Assembly (NCBI GenBank): GCA_947072565.1 | Contig: CAMTIM010000029.1 | Span: 62,001 to 126,000, forward strand | Direction of reading: 5' to 3' | DNA from: an uncultured Peptostreptococcaceae bacterium | Lineage (GTDB): Bacteria; Bacillota; Clostridia; Peptostreptococcales; Peptostreptococcaceae | DNA: 64,000 bases | Part shown: positions 26,829 through 35,699 of the stretch, in pieces | Layout: every line of letters starts with the position of its first letter | Numbering within the stretch: the first letter of the stretch is position 1 | Position numbers and translations under genes: made by a program | The notes under the pieces: generated by a model | The model's input: only the letters and a program-made list of their open reading frames with translations | Database searches by the model: none | Told to the model about the DNA's origin: nothing

Positions 26829-28091
26829 CTAGCCATATATATCTAGTTTTTGTATGAAATATTTATCTAATTTAACTGAAAAACAAACATCTTCATAGTT
26901 ATCTAATATCTCATTTAAATTACTTAATCCTATACCTCTGTTTGCTCCTTTAGTAGAAATGTCTCGTTTAAATAAATCTGATATGTTGTCTATCTTATTT
27001 GTGTATGTATTAGAAATAAGAAAAGATGTGCAATTTGATTTTTTTTCTATACATATATCTATATTAGGCTTGTTACATTCTAAACTCGCTTCTATACAAT
27101 TATCTAGCATAATACCTATAACTCTGCATAAATCTATGGTATTTATGTTTATATTATCTATCTTTCCGCATGTATATATATTTATATTTATTCCTAAATC
27201 TTCAGCTTTTATTAACTTTGCTAATATAATACCTTTTAATTCTAGATTTTTTATATCTGATATTGATGTAATATTTAAGTTGTATGAGTTTATATCTTTA
27301 CTTAAAGGCTCTATACTACAATAAAAAAGTTTTTTTAAACCTTCCATATCATTTTCTTGTATGTACCCATTCATAGAAAGCAAAATATTCTTATAGTCAT
27401 GTCTAAATTTTTTCATCTCATTAGTCATTTTTTCTAATTTATTATTATATTCATTTATTTCTTTTAACCTATTTTCATTGTTTATAATACTAACCAAAAG
27501 TAAAAAAGTAATAAAGATTGTAAAATATAAAATAAAAAGTATATTTTGTGATAATTGACTTATATCTGGTACTTCCATTAATTTTATTTGTCTCAAAGTC
27601 TCAAGATATATAATAATAACAAGTATTAATGTTATCGCAAATATTGTTTTAATTTTAACATTAAAATTCCCTATATTTTTCAATAATAATTTTTTTACAT
27701 ATCTAGCTGAAAAAAATAATAGCAAATAAGTAATTGTATAATATATCAATATCTCTACTACATTATTATTTTCATATATGTTAGTACCAAATATTCCAAA
27801 GTGTATGTAGTAGCATATAACATTAATAATTATACTTAGCAAAGTTGTACTTAGTGGAATGACTATAGTAAGAAGCATTTTCTTTGTAACTTTGTATATA
27901 ATAAATGACATAACAATATTTACTACATACAAAGGTGATATTCCTAAATATTTATATGATATTAATGATAATATGTATAAAATAAAAGAATACATTACTA
28001 TCAAACGTTTATTTTCTTTATTAACATAATGTATATTAATAAACGTTAATATTAATCCTATATATATTAAGATTGTATGAAAACACGTCAT
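26829..28091 (-). CDS. Sensor histidine kinase, AgrC-like (GHKL ATPase)
   Basis: A 420-aa membrane kinase. The first about 200 residues hold six or seven membrane helices. The dimerisation helix carries H231 in FRHDYKNIL, the AgrC/ComD-type phosphorylation site. The ATPase part has the N-box IGIMLDNCIEASLECN and a G-box GIGLSNLNEIL. The ATG follows AAGGGGA. No agrB or agrD peptide genes are next to it, so the signal could be a host or competitor peptide, or something exported by the linked ABC system. Confidence 0.92.
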   Translation of the reverse strand: MTCFHTILIYIGLILTFINIHYVNKENKRLIVMYSFILYILSLISYKYLGISPLYVVNIVMSFIIYKVTKKMLLTIVIPLSTTLLSIIINVICYYIHFGIFGTNIYENNNVVEILIYYTITYLLLFFSARYVKKLLLKNIGNFNVKIKTIFAITLILVIIIYLETLRQIKLMEVPDISQLSQNILFILYFTIFITFLLLVSIINNENRLKEINEYNNKLEKMTNEMKKFRHDYKNILLSMNGYIQENDMEGLKKLFYCSIEPLSKDINSYNLNITSISDIKNLELKGIILAKLIKAEDLGININIYTCGKIDNININTIDLCRVIGIMLDNCIEASLECNKPNIDICIEKKSNCTSFLISNTYTNKIDNISDLFKRDISTKGANRGIGLSNLNEILDNYEDVCFSVKLDKYFIQKLDIYG

Positions 28092-28137
28092 TTTTTTCCC
28101 CTTTAAATAATATATTGTATAATTTAAATCTGTATAA

Positions 28138-28165
28138 AAGAAGATACATTTAATTGTATCTTCTT
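28138..28165 (-). terminator. Terminator of the tsa operon
   Basis: AAGAAGATACA, six bases, TGTATCTTCTT, followed by TTTTAT on the minus strand. Confidence 0.8.
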
Positions 28166-28180
28166 ACTATCTAAATAATA

Positions 28181-29197
28181 TTATCTATCTCCAATTTTTA
28201 AATTAGGAACTGCATTTAAACTCATATCATGAATTCTTCCATTTATAAAGTTATAATATCCTGCACATCCTATCATAGCTGCATTATCTGTGCATAAAAT
28301 TAATGGAGGATATTTTATATCTATATTATTTTCTTTTCCTAGCTCTGTAATTTTTTCTCTAAGCGCTGAATTTGATGCAACTCCACCTGCAAGTGCTATT
28401 GTAGCATATCCTTTTTCTTTAGCTGCCTTTATAGCTTTTTTAGATAAAACTTCAACAGCTGCTTCTTGGAATGATGCACAAACATCTTCAACAACAATTT
28501 CTTCATTTTTCATTTTCTTAGCATTTAAATAATTTAAGGCTGATGATTTTAACCCACTAAAACTAAAATCATATCCATCATCTAAAAATGCTCTTGGGAA
28601 ATCTATAGCATTTTTATTTCCTTGTTTTGCTAATCTATCTATTATTGGTCCACCTGGATATCCAAGTCCCATAGCTCTAGCTATTTTATCAAAAGCTTCA
28701 CCAGATGCATCATCTCTAGTTCTTCCCAGTATTTCATACTCTCCATAATCTTTTACTTCTACTAAATGAGTATGTCCACCTGATACTATTAATGTTATAA
28801 ACGGTGGTTTTAAATCTTTGTGCTCTATATAGTTTGCACTAACATGTCCTTCTATATGGTTTACTCCAACAAGAGGCTTATTTAAAGTAAATGCAAGTGC
28901 CTTAGCATGAGATAACCCAACTAATAATGCTCCTGCTAATCCTGGTCCATAAGTTACCGCTATATGATCTATATCATTTAATGTAATATTAGCTTCTGTT
29001 AATGCTTCTTCTAATACAACATCTATATTTTCAATATGCTTTCTTGATGCTACTTCAGGTACTACTCCACCAAATTTTTTATGTAGTTCTATTTGAGTGT
29101 TAATTACATTTGATAGTATTTCTCTACCATTTTTTAAAACTGCTACAGCAGTTTCATCGCAACTACTTTCTACTGCTAATGTTATTATATCTTTCAT
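28181..29197 (-). CDS. tsaD: tRNA t6A threonylcarbamoyltransferase subunit TsaD
   Basis: TsaD transfers the threonylcarbamoyl group onto A37 of ANN-decoding tRNAs, with TsaB and TsaE. The protein is 338 aa. The metal-binding HIEGH (H114, H118) and the ASKH-fold motifs [10 protein letters not shown] and SGGHTHL are present. It ends the operon tsaE-tsaB-rimI-tsaD, three bases after rimI. It is essential in most bacteria. Confidence 0.97.
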   Translation of the reverse strand: MKDIITLAVESSCDETAVAVLKNGREILSNVINTQIELHKKFGGVVPEVASRKHIENIDVVLEEALTEANITLNDIDHIAVTYGPGLAGALLVGLSHAKALAFTLNKPLVGVNHIEGHVSANYIEHKDLKPPFITLIVSGGHTHLVEVKDYGEYEILGRTRDDASGEAFDKIARAMGLGYPGGPIIDRLAKQGNKNAIDFPRAFLDDGYDFSFSGLKSSALNYLNAKKMKNEEIVVEDVCASFQEAAVEVLSKKAIKAAKEKGYATIALAGGVASNSALREKITELGKENNIDIKYPPLILCTDNAAMIGCAGYYNFINGRIHDMSLNAVPNLKIGDR

Positions 29198-29199
29198 AC

Positions 29200-29658
29200 T
29201 TACACCGCCTTTACATCATTCCACATTATCATAGCATCCTCTTTATTGTCGCTATAGTATTCTTTTCTAATTCCAGCTAATTTAAATCCATATTTTTTAT
29301 ATAAATTTTGAGCTACTATATTCGATACTCTAACTTCTAAAGTCATCGATGCTATATTATTATTTTTACAAAGATTAACTAACTCTTTCACTAATTCATC
29401 TCCGATTTTTTTTCCTCTATAGTCACTATGAACAGCTACATTAGTTATGTGTCCTTCATCCATTACAAACCATATTCCAACATAACCAACTATTTTTTCA
29501 TCTATTTTAGCTACTAAATATCTTGCAACGTCATTTTTAAGTTCCTTTTTAAAAGAATCTTTAGACCAATGATGCTCAAAACAATTTTTTTCTACCTCAA
29601 ATACTCCATCAATATGTTTTGATGTCATTTGTTCTATAACTAATTTATTTTCCATCAT
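29200..29658 (-). CDS. rimI: Ribosomal-protein S18-alanine N-acetyltransferase (RimI-type GNAT)
   Basis: A 152-aa GNAT acetyltransferase. Acetyl-CoA motif A reads [14 protein letters not shown], and the family pattern [10 protein letters not shown] near residue 28 and [14 protein letters not shown] near 112 match RimI. It overlaps tsaB by 14 bases. The RimI gene sits between tsaB and tsaD in many Firmicutes. Whether S18 is the real substrate here is not known. Confidence 0.9.
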   Translation of the reverse strand: MMENKLVIEQMTSKHIDGVFEVEKNCFEHHWSKDSFKKELKNDVARYLVAKIDEKIVGYVGIWFVMDEGHITNVAVHSDYRGKKIGDELVKELVNLCKNNNIASMTLEVRVSNIVAQNLYKKYGFKLAGIRKEYYSDNKEDAMIMWNDVKAV

Positions 29659-30361
29659 TTAACCTCTTCATCTTCTCTTCATATTCTACTTCAGCTTGAG
29701 ATTTTCTTATATATATAGGATTTATATTGTAGCAATCATAAACGCCTATATTTTTATTATATTTATTCATAGCTAAACTACATAAGCTACTTGCCTTACT
29801 TACATTATGAGAAGGTGCTGGTATGTGTATATTATCTACTAATTTAAGCTTGTCTTCATATTTGTAAACTGCTTCTCCAACTAAAATCCATTCTTCATTG
29901 CTATTTGATAATTCTTCTATTAACTCATCTATCTCAACAACATCAACATTTTTTATTTCTGTTAATTCATTATTTTCGAATTTATATTGCCCCATATAAA
30001 CTTTAGTTCTTTGTGCATCTAATATTGAACAAATATTTTTATCACATAAGTTCATATTTCCTGCTAATATCTCTACTGAATTTATTCCTACTATAGGTAA
30101 TTTGTTTACGTGTGCTATTGCTTTAGCTGTAGCCATTCCTATTCTTAATCCTGTAAATGAACCAGGACCCTCGCATACTGCAATAACATCTATTTCATTA
30201 ATATTTATATCACTTATATTTAACATATTCTCTATCATTGGCATAAGCTTTTGAGAATGTGTTTTTTTAGTATTTATTGTATATTCACATATTAGTTTAT
30301 TATCTTCTACTACTGCTACACTTGTAGCCATTGAAGATGTATCTATTGCTAAAATTTTCAT
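29645..30361 (-). CDS. tsaB: tRNA t6A modification protein TsaB
   Basis: A TsaD paralogue that scaffolds the t6A complex. The protein is 238 aa and begins MKILAIDTSSMATSVAV, with GPGSFTGLRIG at about 67-77. It lacks the metal-binding histidines of TsaD, as expected. It shares one base with the end of tsaE and overlaps rimI, so the operon is translated as a coupled unit. Confidence 0.95.
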   Translation of the reverse strand: MKILAIDTSSMATSVAVVEDNKLICEYTINTKKTHSQKLMPMIENMLNISDININEIDVIAVCEGPGSFTGLRIGMATAKAIAHVNKLPIVGINSVEILAGNMNLCDKNICSILDAQRTKVYMGQYKFENNELTEIKNVDVVEIDELIEELSNSNEEWILVGEAVYKYEDKLKLVDNIHIPAPSHNVSKASSLCSLAMNKYNKNIGVYDCYNINPIYIRKSQAEVEYEEKMKRLNDGK

Positions 30362-30813
30362 TATTTTATCAGCTCCTCAACCATTTTTTCGTATTTTTCT
30401 CCAACTGGATTTAGTATCATCTCTCTAGACATATCTTTATATCTTAGTTCTATATGCAAGTATTCATCAGGAAGTATATCTTCTATTAAATTTGCCCATT
30501 CGATTATACATACTCCATCGCCATTTATATATTCATCATATCCTATATCATACATTTCCTCACTATCACCTATTCTATATACATCAAAATGGTACAGTGG
30601 CATTTTACCTTGATATTCATTTACTATTGTAAATGTAGGGCTTGTTATATAATCATCAACTTCTAAAGCTCTTGCTAAACTTTGAGTCATAGTAGTTTTT
30701 CCAGCACCTAAGTCTCCTATTAAACATACAACATTTCCTGGTTTTAATAGTGTTCCTAATTTATATCCAAGTTCTTTTGTTTTATTTTCATCTTCTAAAT
30801 ATATATTAATCAT
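30361..30813 (-). CDS. tsaE: tRNA t6A modification ATPase TsaE
   Basis: A 150-aa P-loop ATPase that recycles the TsaB-TsaD complex. The Walker A is GDLGAGKTT at 33-41, and the family signature SPTFTIVNEYQG and HFDVYR follow. It opens the operon; the start ATG follows GGAGAGAAACT. No clear promoter was assigned upstream, though TATAAT occurs about 70 bases before the start with a weak -35 box. Confidence 0.95.
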   Translation of the reverse strand: MINIYLEDENKTKELGYKLGTLLKPGNVVCLIGDLGAGKTTMTQSLARALEVDDYITSPTFTIVNEYQGKMPLYHFDVYRIGDSEEMYDIGYDEYINGDGVCIIEWANLIEDILPDEYLHIELRYKDMSREMILNPVGEKYEKMVEELIK

Positions 30814-30946
30814 AGTTTCTCTCCATCATCTTTAGTCAAATACTTTGTTTCTATTTATAATTATCAACTAGAATCTATTATAATATAACTAACTAATATC
30901 TTAAAGGCTTATGAATTATATAAATAAAATAATTACTAGATTTTTG
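30814..30946. other. Intergenic region upstream of tsaE
   Basis: First part of a 516-base gene-free stretch. It must hold the minus-strand tsaE promoter; a TATAAT is visible near 30875 with only a weak -35 box. The rest of the stretch holds the plus-strand hairpins listed next. Confidence 0.5.
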
Positions 30947-31052
30947 TTGACTTTTAAAATAAATTGAACTACATTTATGGTAAGAGTATAAATTCAATGA
31001 AACCATGAAGGTTTTTAGTGCCCTATTTTTGGAGCGTTAAAAATCTTTTTTT
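30947..31052 (+). ncRNA. Candidate small RNA or leader with its own promoter and terminator
   Basis: A promoter-like TTGACT (30947-30952), 17 bases, TACATT (30970-30975) is followed by a short hairpin AAACC/GGTTT (31000-31014). Then comes a strong hairpin TTTTTAGTGC (31012-31021) / GCGTTAAAAA (31034-31043) and seven Ts (31046-31052). The two hairpins overlap, so they exclude each other. No plus-strand gene follows. I do not recognise the family; the transcript would be about 70 bases. Confidence 0.45.
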
Positions 31053-31102
31053 GTTTTATTCTATATTCCTATAACCTTTTAAGGTTAAAAAAACCCTTTT
31101 TT

Positions 31103-31138
31103 AAAAGCTTATAAAATATTTATAGGCTTTATTTTTTT
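31103..31138 (+). terminator. Plus-strand terminator-like hairpin
   Basis: An AAAGC/GCTTT outer stem with TATAAA/TTTATA inside, followed by seven Ts at 31132-31138. It has no annotated gene upstream and may end a longer transcript of the preceding candidate RNA. Confidence 0.6.
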
Positions 31139-31179
31139 GTATTTAAATATGTATATTATTTAAGCTTATCGACCATAAT

Positions 31180-31264
31180 TAAAATATAAGGGATGTTTAC
31201 TCCCCCAAAACATTAAATATTCCTTACTCCCCCTAGGCACTTACTGTAAATGTAAGTGCTTTTT
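31180..31264 (+). ncRNA. Candidate small RNA with two C-rich anti-Shine-Dalgarno motifs
   Basis: The 10-mer TTACTCCCCC occurs twice, at 31197-31206 and 31224-31233, just before a strong terminator GCACTTAC / GTAAGTGC (31237-31259) and a T run. In this AT-rich DNA two runs of five Cs are striking. Unpaired C-rich motifs next to a terminator are the hallmark of Firmicutes sRNAs that pair with ribosome binding sites. The 5' end is a guess; no clear promoter was found. Confidence 0.5.
31237..31264 (+). terminator. Terminator of the C-rich small RNA candidate
   Basis: GCACTTAC, seven-base loop, GTAAGTGC, then TTTTT. Confidence 0.8.
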
Positions 31265-31282
31265 AATATCATTATATATGCA

Positions 31283-31330
31283 AAAAAATACCGAATATAA
31301 ATTTATTTTAATTTACATTCGGTATTTTTT
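31283..31330. terminator. Terminator of ribU
   Basis: AAAAAATACCGAAT and ATTCGGTATTTTTT form a 14-base stem around a 20-base loop. It touches the stop codon of ribU and could also end plus-strand transcripts. Confidence 0.85.
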
Positions 31331-31944
31331 TATTTCACTTTATTTAAAATTTTCTCTGTTCTTTTATACATTGGTAACGTTAATAAAGATATTATTGTTG
31401 CTTTTAATAAATTAAATGGTCCTATTATAAATAATACAAATGTAAATTTATCTACTATTAAATGATTTAATGCAGCTCCCATTTCTATAACTGCTTCAAT
31501 CGGCATTATCGTACTATAAAATGGAAGTACTATAAAGTAATTAGATATACATCCTACTATAGTCATAACTACTACACCAAGTAAAAGTCCAATCATAAGA
31601 CCAGATCTGTTTCTTTTCTTTGAGTATGCAAAAGAAATTATCCATACAAACGAACCACCTATTATAAAGTTTGCAAACTCTCCAACTCCTCCAGTTGTTG
31701 ACATACCTGTTAAAAATTGAAGTAAGTTTTTAAGAAATTCTATTGTAACTCCTGCTATTGGTCCTAATGCTATTCCTCCAAGTACTGCTGTTAAATCAGA
31801 TATATCTATCTTTAAAAAATCTGGAAAAAGCATTGGAATGGGTACAGATATAAACATTAATATATATCCTATGGCTGATAATATTCCTACCTTTACTAAT
31901 GTAGATGTTGTAAATACTCTCTTTGTTTTAATTGTTTGTTCCAT
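31330..31944 (-). CDS. ribU: Riboflavin ECF transporter substrate-binding subunit RibU
   Basis: A 204-aa membrane S component that binds riboflavin and works with the shared EcfA/EcfA'/EcfT module, which is not in this window. Six helices are visible, with the family motif GGIALGPIAGVTIEFLKN in the middle. The ATG at 31944 follows AGGAGGTAC. Upstream readings run into the riboswitch and are not real. The FMN riboswitch and its terminator just upstream confirm the riboflavin role. Confidence 0.95.
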   Translation of the reverse strand: MEQTIKTKRVFTTSTLVKVGILSAIGYILMFISVPIPMLFPDFLKIDISDLTAVLGGIALGPIAGVTIEFLKNLLQFLTGMSTTGGVGEFANFIIGGSFVWIISFAYSKKRNRSGLMIGLLLGVVVMTIVGCISNYFIVLPFYSTIMPIEAVIEMGAALNHLIVDKFTFVLFIIGPFNLLKATIISLLTLPMYKRTEKILNKVK

Positions 31945-31982
31945 AAAAATTGTACCTCCTAATTTTATTATTAGGAAAAAAT

Positions 31983-32011
31983 AAAAGCCCGAAGAGATCA
32001 TCTTCGAGCTT
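31983..32011 (-). terminator. Expression-platform terminator of the FMN riboswitch
   Basis: Minus strand AAGCTCGAAGA, five bases, TCTTCGGGCTT with one wobble, then TTTATTTTTT. It is formed when FMN is bound and stops transcription before ribU. Confidence 0.85.
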
Positions 32012-32080
32012 ATTTTTTGAGTACAAGTTATATAATATACACTAATTTTGTGTATATTAATAAACAATGCAAAAAATTTG

Positions 32081-32200
32081 CTTCTTCTCTCATCCAGACT
32101 ATACTGTCGGCTTTGGAATTTCACCAAATCATGCTACAAATGTAGCTCGCGGGCTATACCGCCGGTAGGGAATCACACCCTGCCCCGAAGACCTATCGTG
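32081..32200 (-). promoter_or_regulatory. FMN riboswitch (RFN element)
   Basis: The minus strand carries the RFN core blocks in order: CTTCGGGGCAGGGTG, GATTCCCTACCGGCGGTA, AGCCCGCGAGC, GATTTGGTGAAATTCC, AAAGCCGACAGT, and GGATGAGAGAAG. The ligand is FMN. It controls ribU through the downstream terminator. Confidence 0.97.
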
Positions 32201-32258
32201 CTATTTAATTTTCCTTATTATATACTTATATAATATTTAATAATATATTTAATGTCAA

Positions 32259-33416
32259 CTATTTTTTATATACAGTTTTCCCATTAATTATAGTATATAT
32301 TACATTACTTTGAATTTCTAATGGGCATCCATCCCAGATAACTATATCAGCATCTTTTCCAACTTCTATAGAACCAACTCTATCTTCTATTCCTAAAGCT
32401 TTGGCTGGATTTATAGTTATAGATTCAATAGCTTTTTCTTTTTTCATACCATGCTTAACAGCTATTCCTGCACACATTGGTAAATATTGAACTGGTATTA
32501 CAGGGTGGTCTGTCATTAATGATACATTAAGTCCTGCATTTGAAAGCACTCCTGCTGTATCAAAAGTTAAGTTTCTTAATTCTATTTTAGATCTTTCTGA
32601 TAATGATGGACCTACTATTACTGGATATCCCTCTTCAACTAATTCTTCAACTATAAGGTGACCTTCTGTACAATGGTCTAGTGTAAGCTTTATATCAAAT
32701 TCTTTTGCAACTCTTATTGCTGTGAATATATCATCAGCTCTATGCGCATGAACTTTGAAAGGTATCTCCCCTTTTAATACTGGTAATAAACTTTCCATTC
32801 TTATATCATATTCAGGCTTATCATGGTCCTCATGTTCCATGTATAATTCCATTTCTTCTAAATATTCCTCAGCTTTTTTAAGATTTTCTCTTAAAAGAGA
32901 TGCTATAGCCATTCTCGTTTGCGGAGTTTTTTCATCTTTTCCATAGCAGCTCTTTGGATTTTCTCCAAAAGCTATTTTAGATGCAACAGGGTTTTTTATA
33001 ACCATAGTATCTATTCTTCTACCATGAGTTTTTATTGCAATACATTGTCCTCCCATTACATTTGCACTTCCTGGAGTAGTACATACTGATGTTATCCCAC
33101 CTTGCACTGCTTCTTTGAAAGTATTATCCATTGGGTTTATTCCATCTATAGGATTTAATTGTGGAGTTATTGGGTCTGTTTCTTCATTTCCATCTGCACC
33201 TTCAAACCCCATACCATCTTCCCATAATCCCATATGTGTATGTGCATCTATAAATCCTGGGTATATAAATTTCCCTTTAGCATCTATAATTTCAGCATCT
33301 AATGGCGCTACTATGTTTTTTCCTATTTCCATTATTTTTCCATCTTTTACAAGTACATCTGCTTCTATTATTCCATTAGTTACTGTGTCTATCGTTCCAT
33401 TTTTTATAAAAATCAT
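32259..33416 (-). CDS. Metal-dependent amidohydrolase (imidazolonepropionase-like)
   Basis: A 385-aa enzyme of the amidohydrolase superfamily. H59 and H61 in DAHTHM start the metal site; HAHRADD, DHCTEGH and the late aspartate in MTDHPV follow in the usual order. The N- and C-terminal strands form the composite sandwich domain. The substrate (cyclic amide or dipeptide) is not readable. It lies 22 bases downstream of tex and may be cotranscribed. Confidence 0.88.
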   Translation of the reverse strand: MIFIKNGTIDTVTNGIIEADVLVKDGKIMEIGKNIVAPLDAEIIDAKGKFIYPGFIDAHTHMGLWEDGMGFEGADGNEETDPITPQLNPIDGINPMDNTFKEAVQGGITSVCTTPGSANVMGGQCIAIKTHGRRIDTMVIKNPVASKIAFGENPKSCYGKDEKTPQTRMAIASLLRENLKKAEEYLEEMELYMEHEDHDKPEYDIRMESLLPVLKGEIPFKVHAHRADDIFTAIRVAKEFDIKLTLDHCTEGHLIVEELVEEGYPVIVGPSLSERSKIELRNLTFDTAGVLSNAGLNVSLMTDHPVIPVQYLPMCAGIAVKHGMKKEKAIESITINPAKALGIEDRVGSIEVGKDADIVIWDGCPLEIQSNVIYTIINGKTVYKK

Positions 33417-33438
33417 ATACTACTCCTCCTAATAGTGC

Positions 33439-35580
33439 TTATATCTTCATTGATAAAGCTACTCTTTGCTTACTCATATCAACTCCTATAACTTTTACAT
33501 CTACAATATCTCCTATTGTAACTATAGTCATAGGATCTTTTACAAATGACTTGCTCATTTGAGATTTGTGAACTAACCCATCATTTTTTATACCGATATC
33601 AATGAAAGCACCAAAGTCTACTACATTTCTTACAGTACCTTTTAATATCATACCTTCTTGTATATCATCTATTTTTAACACGTCTGTTCTTAATATAGGT
33701 TTTATACCTTCTTCTCTTGGATCTCTTCCTGGTTTTTTAATTTCAGATATTATATCTTTTAATGTTACCACACCTACGTCTAGTTTTTCACTTAATTCTT
33801 TTATTCCTATTTCACTTACTTTAGAATCTATATCTTCTATTTTTCTATTTTCTATATCTTTAAGAGAGTATCCAATCATTTCTAACATTTTTTTGCTTAT
33901 ATCATAAGTTTCTGGATGTACTCCTGTATTATCTAGAGGATTTTTTGCATCTAATATTCTCATAAATCCTGCACATTGAGTAAATGCTTGTGGTCCTAAT
34001 CTTTTTACCTTTTTAAGTTGAGCTCTTGAAGTAAAATCTCCATTTTCTTCTCTATATACTATTATATTTTTAGCTATAGTCTTGCTTATTCCTGCAATAT
34101 GTTCTAATAAAGAATATGATGCTGTGTTTAAATTTACCCCAACACTATTTACTGAATCCTCTACTACACCGCCTAATACTCCTTCTAGTCTTTTTTGATT
34201 TAAGTCATGTTGATATTGACCTACTCCAATACTTTTAGGATCTATTTTTACAAGTTCTGCTAACGGGTCTTGTAATCTTCTAGCTATAGATATTGCCCCT
34301 CTTATAGATACGTTTATATCTGGATGTTCTTCACTTGCAAGTTGTGATGCCGAATAAACTGATGCACCTGCTTCACTTACTATTATGTATTGAACATCAG
34401 AATCAATTTCTTTTATCATATCAGATACAAATTTTTCTGATTCTCTTGACGCAGTTCCATTTCCAATTGCTATTATATCTATATTATGAGTTTTTATTAG
34501 TGCTTTTAATGTTTTCTTTGCACCTTCTACGTTGTTTTGTGGCTCTGTAGGGTATACAGTTGTAGTATCGAGTAGTTTACCATTCTTATCAACTACTGCT
34601 ATCTTACATCCTGTTCTAAAAGCAGGGTCAAATCCCATAACTACTTTATCTTTTACTGGTGGTTGTAATAATAAACTTTTTATATTCTGACCAAATACAC
34701 TTATTGCTCTTTCTTGTGCTATTTCAGTAAGATGATTTCTTATTTCTCTTTCTATTGAAGGGAATATCAATCTTTTATATGCATCTTCTATTGTATTTAC
34801 TATCTCTGCTTTATTTTTAAAGTTACTATTGTTTACATATTCATTTATTATATAATTTATTACTTTTTCGTTATTAATTTCTATTTTAACCTTTAAGAAG
34901 TCTTCTTTTTCTCCTCTGTTTATAGCTAAAGCTCTATGAGGTGCTATAGTTTTTACTGCTTCACTATAGTCATAATACATATCATAAACTGATTTTTCTT
35001 CTTTAGAGTTTTTAGTAGTTACCATACCTTCTCTTAATGCAAATTCTCTTATATACTTTCTTATTTTTGCATCCTCAGAAATCATTTCGGCTATTATATC
35101 TTTTGCTCCTTTTATAGCTTCTTCTGCTGATTTTACTTCTTTTTCTTCATCTATATATTTACTAGCTTCTATATCTAGGTTTTCTACATTGCTATTTAAT
35201 ATTAATAGTGCTAATTCTTCTAGTCCTTTTTCTTTTGCAATAGTTGCTCTTGTTCTTTTCTTTTGCTTGTATGGTGCGTATATATCTTCTACTTCTTGAA
35301 GTGTATTAGCTTTTTCAACATTTAATTTTATTTCATCTGTAAGCTTTCCTTGTTCTTCTATTATTCTTACTACATCTTCTTTTCTACTTTGTAGGTTTCT
35401 TAAATAAACTAATTTATCATAAAAATCTCTTAAAACAACATCACTCATTTCACCTGTCATTTCTTTTCTATATCTAGCAATAAAAGGTATTGTATTTCCA
35501 TCATCTATAAGTGCTATAGTATTATTTATTTGCTCATCTCTAAGATTAAACTCTTTTTTTAGTATTTCATTTATATTCAT
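33439..35580 (-). CDS. tex: Tex-family RNA-binding protein
   Basis: A 713-aa nucleic-acid-binding protein of the Tex/Spt6 family linked to transcription and toxin or stress gene expression. Order: N-terminal helical HTH region, YqgF-like RNase H fold (GFDPAFRTGCKIAVVD), helix-hairpin-helix motifs (IAGISKTIAKNIV, RLGPQAFTQCAGFMRI), and an S1 domain at the C-terminus (GTVRNVVDFGAFIDIG). A GTG at 35589 would add three residues; the ATG at 35580 is used, with a weak AAGAGTGG site. Confidence 0.94.
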   Translation of the reverse strand: MNINEILKKEFNLRDEQINNTIALIDDGNTIPFIARYRKEMTGEMSDVVLRDFYDKLVYLRNLQSRKEDVVRIIEEQGKLTDEIKLNVEKANTLQEVEDIYAPYKQKKRTRATIAKEKGLEELALLILNSNVENLDIEASKYIDEEKEVKSAEEAIKGAKDIIAEMISEDAKIRKYIREFALREGMVTTKNSKEEKSVYDMYYDYSEAVKTIAPHRALAINRGEKEDFLKVKIEINNEKVINYIINEYVNNSNFKNKAEIVNTIEDAYKRLIFPSIEREIRNHLTEIAQERAISVFGQNIKSLLLQPPVKDKVVMGFDPAFRTGCKIAVVDKNGKLLDTTTVYPTEPQNNVEGAKKTLKALIKTHNIDIIAIGNGTASRESEKFVSDMIKEIDSDVQYIIVSEAGASVYSASQLASEEHPDINVSIRGAISIARRLQDPLAELVKIDPKSIGVGQYQHDLNQKRLEGVLGGVVEDSVNSVGVNLNTASYSLLEHIAGISKTIAKNIIVYREENGDFTSRAQLKKVKRLGPQAFTQCAGFMRILDAKNPLDNTGVHPETYDISKKMLEMIGYSLKDIENRKIEDIDSKVSEIGIKELSEKLDVGVVTLKDIISEIKKPGRDPREEGIKPILRTDVLKIDDIQEGMILKGTVRNVVDFGAFIDIGIKNDGLVHKSQMSKSFVKDPMTIVTIGDIVDVKVIGVDMSKQRVALSMKI

Positions 35581-35657
35581 ATATACCACTCTTCTTTCAT
35601 TAATTTGGTCACAATATCGTGAATTATTTTATCTTGATTCTGTTTAAAAATCACTTC

Positions 35658-35696
35658 AAAATAAGGCTCGAGAATTAAATTCTCAAGCCCTTATTT
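35658..35696 (-). terminator. Terminator of prfB
   Basis: AATAAGG and CTTGAGAA arms pair across a five-base loop, with one bulge; a short T-rich tail follows. Confidence 0.65.
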
Positions 35697-35699
35697 GAA

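Noticed and set aside
30985-31140. 6S RNA or T-box leader in the gap upstream of tsaE
   Set aside because: No long central bubble with closing stem, no T-box sequence (AGGGTGGNACCGCG), and no downstream plus-strand gene.
31945-32127. N-terminal extension of ribU
   Set aside because: The reading frame runs through the FMN riboswitch terminator and has no ribosome binding site; the ATG at 31944 has an AGGAGG site.
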